From assembly GCF_039555335.1 (NCBI RefSeq), contig NC_092644.1:52665365-52729364 (forward strand): 64,000 bases of DNA, written 5' to 3'. The notes beneath the pieces were generated by a model that was given only the letters and a program-made list of their open reading frames with translations, was not told the DNA's origin and ran no database searches. This document shows positions 43,401-55,400 of the stretch, piece after piece. The translations under genes and the position numbers were made by a program. Origin of the DNA: Amphiura filiformis (lineage: Eukaryota > Echinodermata > Ophiuroidea > Amphilepidida > Amphiuridae). Numbering within the stretch: the first letter of the stretch is position 1; the number at the start of each line of letters is the position of its first letter.

Positions 43401-46400
43401 CTCTCATCAAACTAATCAAAACTGTAAACTACAATTTTATCGAAAAAATTAAAAGAAGAAATTTCAATGATGCTTACCGATCGAGTCGCCTTGATGGTGT
43501 ATTTCTGATTATTTTGCAACGTGGTTGAAAAATATTTCCAAGACACGAGTATCGCCATTAGGAATGGCCCGGTAACCTGGATAAAATTTAACGCAATCGT
43601 CCAATCATAGTTCACCTGAGTGACAGCCCTCGAATTAAGGATCTGAAGGGGCACGGCAACTTTTTTAGGGCAAGTTGATAATTGCCGTGGATTTTCACTG
43701 AAAAGGCAAGGCAGCACGGCAATTTGTAATATTTCAAAAGGGCATCAAGGCAACTGTTGAAAATTTGAGAAGGGCACCAAGGCAATTTTTCAAAAGCGAA
43801 TAGATGCATTACCGTCAGCTGAATTCGACACCAAAGTAAAATTCGACTCTCAACTTTACACTAAAACCCCGGGGGGATCACTCACATAAATGGTCTGTAC
43901 GCATGCGTGACCAAAAAAAACAAGTAAAAGGGGGTGTTTTTTTTAGGCAAGGCAAGTTACGTGCGTGACGCGTTTAGGGTCTAAAAACAGTGATTTTCAA
44001 GAATAAGGGTAGTTTTCTGAAACTGGACAACTTGTTTAGGGTACCTTTTCAAATATTTGGTAAATTATGATTGGTCGATAGTACGTTGGAGGTATTTCTC
44101 TGACCAATCGAGAAAATGAAATCAGAATGTCAGATTTCTAGCAACCAGATAATGTATAAAAGCCGATGTGATTGGCTGAATATGTAAGCTTACGTACGGG
44201 TAATGATTACTAATGAATATTAATTCACAACAAACTATTGTGTATACTGTGATTGATAGCTGGGTTACGATGCTCAAAATAGCGATCGTGTTCAAGATTT
44301 TCGATTTAATTTTCCACAATTTTGCGGGGATTTAACCAGTACTTGTTAATGATTTTATAATGAAGGGATAGGGCTGGCCGGCTAGGGCACCCACGGCAAC
44401 TTCATTTAGGGGCACGGCAAGTGACTGCAGTCGGTAAAGGACATATTTTGAGGGCATTGCGGCAATGGGGGTGGGCACCCACGGCAATATGCCGTCGGTG
44501 CCGTGGGTTAATTCGAGGGCTGCTGAGTGATCACATGGTTTGCCGAATGAAACCGAATGAAGCCGAATGAACGGTATCGGTGTCGGAACAAGGATTGTTA
44601 CTTGTAAACAAATCGTTTCGCCGGCACGTTTCCAGAAATTAAATTTACGATCTTTTGATAATTAGTTAGAGATTAATAAATTATTTTGAACTACAATCTA
44701 GGCAACTGGACTTACGTTTTTGAGTGGGAAATTTTCACGTTCTATCCTGAACGCATCATCAGCCCGACTGATCTTCTGGCGGTAAAGTTCATTGACCTGT
44801 GAAACGGATGTTGTAGTATCACAGGTCACCTTCGAGTTCAACCTGAGAGGGATCTTCCTAATCGCTGAACTGTAGGCCCCGCCAAGTTGTGACGTAGGCC
44901 GCCTCCCCTGTTCAGTGAAGGCTCCTCCCGTTGCACGTAAATTGCTTCTTTGACTCCTCTCTCGTACCATCTGCTTTCTCTGTCCAAGATCATAACATCC
45001 TTGTTGTCAAAGGAATGTTTGGAACTGTCCAAGTGTGTATAGACGGCCGAGTCTCCACAACCAGTGCTGGCTCGTCTATGTTGGTACATGCGTTTTGCAA
45101 GCGTTTGTTTTGTCTCACCAATATACCGTTCTTCACAACCGCTGTCTTGACATTGGATCGCGTAAACAATATTGCTCTGCTTATCCTTGGGTTGTTTGTC
45201 TTTAGGGTGGACTAGCGCTTGACGTAGCGTGCAGGGACAGACTTAGGTTTCAGTTTTCTACTGGCCCTCCGGGCCAGTGAAATGGCAGATCTAGTGGCCC
45301 TGCAATAAATTTACTGGCCCAGCTTTTTCAATATGTTCTACTGCAAAAAAGGAAATCTATATCAATTTTTAATCATTTGCCATAACCGGGTGTCCCAAAA
45401 AAAGGTTACATGTAGGTTTTTGAAAATAATCTAAGTTAATGTTAACATATAAATATCCTTCTCATGACATAATCTATGTACCCTCTACTAGTACCCCTGT
45501 GAATATCAAGTTCACAACCTACGTACTTAGCCCGCATTCCAGGCATTCCTGACCAAGCTCTTTACGTGACATACGTAATGCGACACAAGGTTCATTATCG
45601 CCACCGTGCATTTTGGCGGGGCACTTGAGTAGGCAGATGCAGTAGGCTATTTTGATAAACAAAGAATAAAACTTGTTCAGTTCTATTTCAGTCAGAAATG
45701 TAAAAACAAACAGCAGCGATTTCAAGTCAACAAATCAAAGCAAGATCTAAATGCAAAAGATTGTTATTTATTTCACTAAATATGTTAATAACAGGAGATA
45801 CAGCGTGCAGAACTGCTTTCACCAAAAACGTGTTCTTCTTTAATGACCATCTTCCTTTATTTTTACCACCAAGAGTCAAGAAGCTCTAAAACTGATTTAT
45901 TTTCAGTGTACAATATTTAATTTTTCAATGTTTCTTTTGTGCTATAAGTTCAATAAGGCCACGCGTTTTGAACTCGCCACCCAAAAAGGGTGGTGGTGTT
46001 ACGTATTTTCAAATTGTGATCTGTTCAATTCATCATAACTCGGCTAAACAAAAAGATTATGACATGGTTTTGGTCTCATTTAAAAGCTAAATAATACCAC
46101 TAAATAACCTGTACATATGAACAATATAGCTTCTCAACTAACAAAGCTGTGGTCGATTGAATTGCGAGTAGTCAGGGTGGTGGAGGCGGAGGGGGGGAGG
46201 TGGTACACACAAACTCTATGGGAACGCGACGTTTCACGTGTGTAACTTGAATAAATTCACTGCTACAGGGGCTATAAACTTGGTTTTGGTCTTAATTTAC
46301 AGCTAAACAATTGTGCTAATTATTTTTAATCATTTTGAACTCTTGATGATTGGTTTAGCCTATAAAATTCAAACTTTCACGTACGAAACCACCCGTTTTC

Positions 46401-49400
46401 ATATTAAACACTGTAGTAAGCAATGCGGATGTCTTCAAAATCTAAAAGTTACTGTAAAATTTTTATTACTTATCCTATCATAGTCAAAGTATACATTTTC
46501 TGATAGGAAATTTGATGAGGAATCTAAATATGGACTTACTTTTCCTGTATGGGTTAGGGGTAAATGATTCATTTCAAAATATGAAAAAAAAAAAAAAATT
46601 CTAACATACTTTGGGACACCCTGTACTCCGAGATTATCAAACAGCTGTGATTTTTTTATCTTCCAAAGTCTGTAGGCTCCCCCTATCCTCTAACTAAATA
46701 GATGTTATTTACTTTCAGTTTATTACTGCAAGTTAGTAATAAGCAATGCATTAAGTAACCCTTTTTGTATCCGCAATTTTTTTATTCCACCCTGTATAAC
46801 TTCAAGGTCACCCTGTATAATGAGTCGAAATATGTATTGTTACATTCCTTATGCCTTCAGCTTTCCAAAAATGTATACTTTTGCTAGTTTAGGGTTGATA
46901 ATTGTGGAGATATTCTAATTTGAAACTCAATTGGTGTAAAAATTCATATATTTGTGATGTAACGCTACGGGTGGTGAGTTCAAAACACATGGCCATAATG
47001 AAAAATAAGAGAAATATAAAAAAAAACAAAGAAAAGATTTAAAACAAAGGTGTGCTTATGTTCAACTTTCGTTGTGCGATATTTTGATGGTTAGCCACTC
47101 TGGACACCCCTGTCATCTTGGGCTCATAAGTTAAGTTGCTTTTTATGAAATTGAAACTTAGCAAACAGTTACAAGAAGGATGAATAAATAATATCTGAAA
47201 AAATCACATTGTTTTGTTGTACCATCACAAAATGCGGTTCATTTTCTACATGTAACCTTTTTATGGGACACCTTGTATAACAAATTTCAAAAAATCAAAA
47301 TTATTTGATATCAGATGGACATTCCTCGTTTTCAAAATGCAATTCAATATGTCTGATGTGCTCTCAAGTCCCACAAAAAATATGTGGAAATGTCGCTATC
47401 CGAGCCCTTAGAGTCAAGCAAACCTTAACATTTGTTTTGTACTGAATGTACTCAATGTAGAGAGTGTAGTAGTCACTAAGACGAGTTCAGTCAGTAGTCC
47501 TTCCCAGTGGCGTAACTAGGGTTGGTAGCGCCCGGGGCAAGAAACAAAATTGGTGCCCCTACCCCCACCCAAGAATATCTTAGACTCTGGCAGTGGCGTA
47601 GCTCAGGGGCTAAGGATACATAATGCTCCCCCATTCTCGAAAAAATTTTGGACAAATAAGGCCTATACACTAATTAATTTTGATTACTAGATGTTGAATA
47701 TCCGTCTTAAAATGTTCTTTCAATTGATTTTGTGCTGAAATGCGCACAAAAATTTTGACTTTCACTATGATCGCTTGGGGGCGCAGAATCGATGCTGAAT
47801 TGGTCAATTTAGGCGCACTAGGGTGGCGCCCGGCCATGTTATATGTTGCCCCCCTCTGCCCCCCGTAGTTACGCCACTGGTCCTGCCTTTTTTAGTTCCA
47901 AAAGTTCACAAAGGTTCATATATGCGGTATCGTTATCATCATCAGATAGAGCACGAAAGAGCCTTGGAAGTAGTAGGCTACGTAGGCCTACTATCGCCGG
48001 TAAAAGCGGCTGTATATTTCCAACTTGCTAGCAATGCAAGAATAAGAATATACGAAAAATCATTGAATAAAGATATAAATTACAGGGGATAGGCAGAGCA
48101 GAAACTGTGTAAATAATGTCCATGACTGATTATATCTTGTCTCATAGGCCCTTCTTCGCACTTGATTATTAGTTTCCTATTAAAGATTTTGAAAAAGGGA
48201 CAAGGTGACTTTTAATTATTAATTATTAATTATCTTTTATTTTCTTTATTTAGTTTGAACTATTACAAGCAACTTTTGACTAGTTTTGACTAGAGCGGGC
48301 ATTTAATTATTTCACAACAATATTTGATTTTATAAATTAGTGAAGGTGGAGTTGTACTCTTTGTTGATTCATCATTATTGTTGATATTATTAAAGTCAGA
48401 AAATGGCAAGTAGAAGTAGTTGAAAGTTATTTTAGGAGAAAATTAGAAATAAAAATAAAATAATTAATTATTTTGAGATTTTCAATTTTGGACGCGGGCA
48501 GTAAACAGGAAACTAATAATCAAGTGCGAAGGGCCATATGTGTTGGCTCAAAAATCTAGTGGCCCACTGGGCCAGTGTTGTTGGAAGTTTACTGGCCCGA
48601 CGCAAAATCCACTGGCCCCGGGCCACCGGGCCACTGCTTAAATCCGTCCCTGGTAGCGTGTTCTTGGGCTTGAAAGACACCGGTACCCCTTTGTCTCGAA
48701 AAATCCGGCGGAGTTTTTCTGACAGTCCAGAGACGAGGGGATGGTGATGTTCTTACCACGTTTTGCCTCTCCGTCACCTTGGGTCTTGCGAAAGCGGCGG
48801 AGTCTTTTTCGTGGATTTGGTCTGAGAGAGAGCCTTTTTAAAGGTCCAATTGCGATAACCACAACGGTTCAGTGCTTTATGTAGGTGTTCGCGTTCCTGT
48901 TCCTTTGCGTTCTCGCTAGAGGGAATCGTGTTCGCTCTGTGAAATAAAGTCCGTATTACACCCAATTTATGGATCAATGGGTGGTGTGAGTCGAACAACA
49001 GATACTGATCTGTGTGAGTGTCCTTACGATATACTGATGTTTCTAGACTGCCATCACTTTGCACGGTGACCAAACAGTCTAAGAAAGCAAGTTTGTCGTC
49101 TTTCAGTTCTTCCTGGGTGAACTTAATATGTTCATTGACACTGTTGATATGGTCGAAGAACGGAGCAAGTTGATCTTTGCGTAGCTTCACCCACGTGTCA
49201 TCAACATTTAACGAAACCAGTAGTTAGAGATTGTTTTATTTTAACCTCTGGCATGAGAGATTGAGAATGTGGGTTTAAAAGATAAGCCACTCTGTGTTCT
49301 CATTTTGCAACCAAAATAGGCTTCTCATAAAGCTTAAATTTGCGGGCATACTTTTTAATTTAATCCTCATAAAGTTATTTTTTTATTACTTCCGTGGTCC

Positions 49401-52400
49401 GAGCAGCGCCAAGCGTCCACGACTCCACAAGCGCATACACAGAAATGACTATTCGGGTAGATTATAAGACCATGGGAATTAAAGTAGTAGATTTGCGTCG
49501 ACCGCCCGCATGCTCCAAAACCTACTGCATATTTTTTCATTATTTGCAAAAAATTTCCATTATTTACCAGAAACAAAAAAAATGGCTTGCAAACATAAAA
49601 TCAGCAAGTTTGAAGTTGGTAAAACAGTCGTAAACCCGTGAAAATGATTCTGCAATGATGTTGTTCACCCGTGTTGGCTGTTCACCGCGAGTCCTGGGCG
49701 TAGTTCAGTACAACAAGCATGACAGGCCAGGCAAACGCCGATAGCCAGCAGCCATCTTGAAAAACAAAACCACATGAATATGCTAATGCCTGACCCCTGT
49801 TCCTGGGCCCCTGTTAAGGTCATAATTTCATTCATAAAAACATGCCTGGTCAATCCCAACCAATCCGAGCTACCGATTAAGACCATGTGAATGTGACGTG
49901 ATTGGGTTCATGAATATTTAATGAGCAGCGCGATACTGCCTCAAACGGTAAAAAAAGATGACGGGATCACCAAAATTCGATGCTATGCACTTTGCATGCT
50001 TTGTGGTGCCTGGCGTGCTAACCGGGTCCTTTACTTCTAACTTTGTACAGCGTGAATGGGGTAGTTCGTTTGTGCCTAAATAGAATAGAAATAATGAATT
50101 TAATGAATTTATGAAAAAATGCCCCGTGGGATTTCATAAAGTTCTGGACGCAAATCTACTACTTCAATTCCCATGGCCTAAGCAAGTTCGATAATTCAGA
50201 ACAGAGTGCAAATCAGTGCATTGTGGGTAAAAGTTTGTAGGGATATCACAGCCAGGCCTCACACAGTAATTCAATGGTGACGAACTTTGCACTTTTTAAA
50301 AAAACCTTTTAAAATATTTTTTTGCCAGATGTTGGATCTGATTGTCCCATAGAACTTTTATATAACAAACAAAGATAGTTAGAACCTACCTTGGAAGTAC
50401 CAAAGTTGTAAATGACAATGAAATCACAGGAATTTCCGATCAGTCAAAGTCCATTCCCACAGCCGTCTATGGGAGGATTGTGTTATTATATCCTCAAGAA
50501 TATTACCCACAATGCACTCTGTTCTGAATTATCGAATTAGCTTATTAGGCGACCTTGTCACTTTTACGCGATCGCAATTCACCAGCGCGTACATGGACCA
50601 CGGAAGTAATAAAAATTAAATTTAGTTACCGTACATGAATCACGCTATGTGGACCATCCTTCTGTAGGTATGCCAGGCAAACCTTAATTAACACATTTGC
50701 TAGTCAGCCAAATTTGCCTAGAACACAATACATATTTACATAGAAATTTAAAAGAACAGGCTACATAAATGTTGTCTATACTATACTTCACTTAACCCAA
50801 ATATATGATTTTTTATGGTGATGAGACACTCGCACATGGAATTTTAGAGGGATTTTGATAGCAGTTCCACATAGAAAAGCTGCTATCATCATGAGACTAA
50901 GATCTAGAAACACCACCGAAATGCGAAAATTGTTAGCTGAATCTTTTTGATGAAAGTCAATCTTTGACAAGATATAACTTTGCTACGGAAAGTGCTATGA
51001 CAAAAAGGTTTTCAGTTTTGGCTTTCTTTACTCAAGGGATTTAATTTGATATAAAATGATGCAGTTTGATGGCAAATTTGAATTCAGCTGGCATACCTAC
51101 ATTGTACCTTCTGATACTTGAGTGTTTGGACAAATGGAACAGTCTTTTGTCTACCTCTCTGTTTGTAAACAGACGAATAGGAAAGACAGCGTAGGACTAG
51201 ACCTGCTGTACGGTCTTAGCCTTATACCGTACCTTGGACAGATAGTATCAATTTGTGAATGAGGACAACGTATTAGTTCCTTGTATGTATGCGGCGTGGG
51301 GGGGGGCTAGCGTGCACACTAATTCTATGTGTCTCTGCCTTCTTATTCTGGTGGAATCAAGCTGTCAGGGTAGTAGTGCGCATGCAGATGAAATTTAGAT
51401 ATGCTGGTTGGTTGCTTTGCCTAAACCATGTTTGGGTATGGTAATTTGATTCTTTAACTGCTGCTTTGAATTGTTTGGGTTCTGTTACTGAAACCACTGT
51501 TACAGGCAATGTGTTCCAATCTTTAACTGTTCGAGGTATGAAAGAATGTTTATAGCAGTCTTTTGATGCAAATATTGGTGTGAAAGCTTTGGAATTGGAG
51601 TGCCATGAGGATCGCAGTGCTGAAGGAGGTTTCCAACTGGTAATTAAGGATAGGTGACCGTGATTACTGCATTTTCTCGGCCATCATTTTTCTGCAAATA
51701 GCGAGATGCCTTGTTTGTCTTCTTGTTGCAAGTGGCTACCAGCCAAGTTTCTCCAGCATTTCAGTGACACATCCTTTTGACTTGGTCCCCGACTTGGTCT
51801 CATAGTAATTCAGTCAAAACCGAGCTCCTCTCCTTTGGACCCCTTCCAGTTCCAGCTTGTTAATGAGAACTTGTATGTAGGGATCCCATACACTTGATGA
51901 ATACTCGGTGAGTGGCCATATGAGGGTTTTAAATGTTGATTCTTTGATGTGTTGTGCACATTGAGTACACATTTCTTGAGATGATGTCCTATTGCTGTTG
52001 CAGTGATTTTATCAACATGTTTATTCCAAGTGAGGTTGTTGGTTATTGTAAACACTCCAAGGTGTGGTTGACTGTCAGTCTGCTCCTCTAGAGATTGATT
52101 CCCTAAGTTTGTATTGAAAATGCTTTACAGTTCTTGCATATATATGTGAGTCTCATCACAAAACATTTTTTGGGATTGAAGTGCATTTGCCAATCATCTT
52201 GGACTGACTTGGAATCAAATTTGTTTGGGATTTCTCTGTATAATACGCAATCGAGTCTTTTAAATTTTCTGTCTCTGATTTAATATATCATTCATGGATG
52301 ATTTGTTTCTTCCTATCTCAATAGGTGCCACACAAGGTACATTGCAAGATGTCAATCTACCAGACAGTGCAGGTGGCTTCAGTTACAGAGATAGTGCTAA

Positions 52401-55400
52401 AGTTAATGCTGTCACTCGCAACAGATTCATCTATTGGTAAGTTGTAGTACTGTACACACAGGTGATATGGTATTCAAGGACAAGGGGACACAATGATATA
52501 ATTCCAATATTACTGTACAATATGTGTTCATCCCAGATGCTGCGGGAAGTTACAGGAATAAAGTAAAGGTAGCACTGTCACTTGTTACAGATTCATATGT
52601 TGATAAGGTGTATACAAGGTTTTATGTGATATAAGTTCAGTACAGATGTCATTCCACGTCAACCGTCTATGATACTATGCAGTAATGATAAATTGTTTTT
52701 GTTCTTGTAGGCGATCATCACAAGACACTGTCGAATTAGTGGAGTTATCCCTGGACTACAACTTGTCTGGCAACGCAGTGCGACTCAGGTTTCCCGATGC
52801 TCCCATCCTGCCCAGGGTATCCATACATGAGACACATTCCCATGTTGTTGTCCTGGTGGCTACCATTCACAGCGTTCACAGATTGGTGGTACCCCATCCA
52901 AATAAACTGCACAGAATGGTAAGATATTCATGCGTATGAAGTGCAGGACTTCATAAACCACCCATAGATTTATGCTCTCAGACATGTATACCCTTACCAA
53001 AGTGGAATACATTCCAGCTGTATTCCCAATTTGTATTCCATCTGTATTCCTGGACGTGCAGGAATACAGATGAGGAATACACAAAATAGAGGAATACAGC
53101 ATATCGCTCATTCTACAAAATCCGGTGCCAATAGCCTTTTTTCCATTCTTTGGTCCACAAACACTTTGTCGAGCATTTAGGGCATCAATTATGTTGTTTT
53201 TCTGGTAGAACTCACCGAGATCTACACGGACATATATAGTTTTCCATACTTTAAATGCTTTCTTCAGCCTGATTAACCCTTGCAAAGGCTCAAAAATCGC
53301 TAAAAATGCGTTTCCACTGCTCAAGTGTCACATCTAACCCTGAATATTTTCTTTGAATAAATGCGATTTCTTTACATATTTGTTGTTTTTTAATTAGATA
53401 ACGCACCATCATATTGTTTATCAACATTATTTTTTAGTGATTAAAACGTCTTTGAGTAATTCTAAAATAAATTGCACTTTCCACCAAAACGCTGTGAGCT
53501 ACGTTACCCTTTTTTAACACACGTTATTGGAAAGAAGTAAAACAGAGGTATCAATGTAATTTGCGGTTTTTGAAAGGAAACACTCATAGGTTTTTAAAAT
53601 CACAGTAAAAATCGTGATGCTGTAGCATTTTTGGCATAGAAATATTGTCAACATTGAAATTTCGACCGACCATGTTAAGATTGGTGAGCTACGTTACCAG
53701 AATTCTATAGTATGCACTTGTATTACATGTACTTCCTAATAATATGTGAAAGCTACCAGTGGTCGAACCCCATTTATATTAGAATTAACCGACATAACGT
53801 TCTAACGTTCAAGCAAATCACATCAAAACATTAAAACCCATGAACTACGTTACTGTGAGCTACGTTACACACTCATTTACGCATCTTTAAAACTTCCACG
53901 AAATGGTGAATTCGGGTTTACATTTCACTCAAGTGATCTTTAGTTTGCTTTTTATGACCTTGGATTGAGTAAAACCAGCCCATTTTGTAGCCGGTAACGT
54001 AGCTCACATTACATTGAGTTTTAGTGTTAAAAACATCATGACCTCCTGAAAGAAAAATATGCAAGTGGTGTTGGCAATCTTTTACATATGAAAGTAGTGA
54101 TACATTTACTCTTAAAAAACATAAAAAGCAGGTCTTTTTGAACAACTTTTATTTTTTCAATTTTTACAGTGGATTGGCACCCGATTTTGTAGAATTAGCG
54201 ATATGGTTCTTAACAAGTATATGGGCAGGAATACAATCAAGGAATACAGATCTGTATTCCGAATGCATTCCCACAAGCCTAATTATTTAAATGAGATGAG
54301 AATACACCCCAGGAATACACCCCAGGAATGCATTCCACTCCAGGAATACAAATCTGTATTCCGAATGCATTCCTGTGAGCCTAATTATTTAAATGAGATA
54401 AGAATACACCTCAGGAATGCACCCAAGGAATACACCTCAGGAATACACCCCAGGGATGTATTGCACTCCAGGAATACAAATCTTGCACCAGCATGACAAG
54501 GCACTTTTAGTATAATTGTTAAACATTATAAATTACACAAAATAAGAAATTATATAAGTTGCATATGATGTAATGCCAATTACACCTCCCTCCGCCTTGT
54601 GCTAGACCATTCCTACTGAGACACTACATGCCTATACATAATAACTAGAATACCTTAATTTGCATCAAGCAATCATATTTTTAAGCTTACCTTAATTAAT
54701 ATTTAAGCTTACCTTGTTATCCTTGTATTTCAAATGTAACACTTGCACACAAGAATTGATATAGTTACATGGTTTACATACATTGTTGTTAAGCAACAAC
54801 CCAATAATAGTGAAAAACAAGGCCTGTAATACAGCTGGAAAATGGTGAAATATCCCCAAATAATGAGTCCACATCTTCTCTGAAGTCATTTCAATTTTAA
54901 AATGGCTGCTAGAAATATATTCCCATCATGCACCTTTTTGTCAAACATGTCAAAGGTCAGGAATACAGATGGAATACAAAATATGACCTTGATTGCAAGG
55001 AATACAAATGAGGAATACAGGTCCAGGAAATTGTATTCCAAAATGTTATGAGGAATACAAATATTGTATTCCTAATATCCAATCAGTGTACATGTATTCC
55101 TCATGACGGAATACATTCCTACACCATCAATCCAGCAAAATTAGGCCAGGAATACAGATGGAATACAAATGGAATACCAAATTTGTATTCCACTTTGGTA
55201 AGGGTACACTCTGGTGATTTTTGGTCTAATTTGAAAACTTCAATGCTGTCATGGTGGTATTTATAAATTCTGACCCTACCCATGTGTTACATTGTATATT
55301 CAGCAACTGTCTTAAAGTATAGGTTATTTTTCCTCTCTCCTCTCTGAAATCAATAATCATTTTAAAATTATTTGACAATTATATGATAGAGTAGTAAAAA

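Larger units (their letters stand above)
45232..48652. mobile_element. 3.4-kb non-autonomous hAT with target duplication GTAGCGTG
   Basis: The left end CAGGGACAGACTTAGG and complement of the right end CAGGGACGGATTTAAG are alike, and GTAGCGTG flanks both. The outer arms repeat CTGGCCC/GGGCCAG words. Most of its length is later insertions (45387-47276, 47505-47879, 48147-48535). No hAT transposase is visible. Confidence 0.9.
44700..49204 (-). mobile_element. Penelope-like element, 5' truncated, split by a hAT
   Basis: The minus strand from 49190 encodes the C-terminal RT region (FFDHINSVNEHIKFTQEEL, DKLAFLDCLV, HPLIHKLGVIRTLFHRA). After a frameshift near 48760 it gives VSGLSEKLRRIFRDKGVPVS and FKPKN. 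The hAT at 45232-48652 interrupts here. Without it the frame runs on into TLRQALVHPKDKQPKDKQ, then NIVYAIQCQDSGC and RYIGETKQTLAKRMYQH, the GIY-YIG endonuclease, and YTHLDSSKHSFD. These elements prime reverse transcription with their own nuclease. It lies in NUP160 intron 1 and is not functional as sequenced. Confidence 0.88.

Noticed and set aside
44698..45089. Possible domesticated GIY-YIG nuclease gene
   Set aside because: It joins the RT fragment at 48653-49190 once the hAT is removed and has frameshifts, so it is a dead Penelope-like element.
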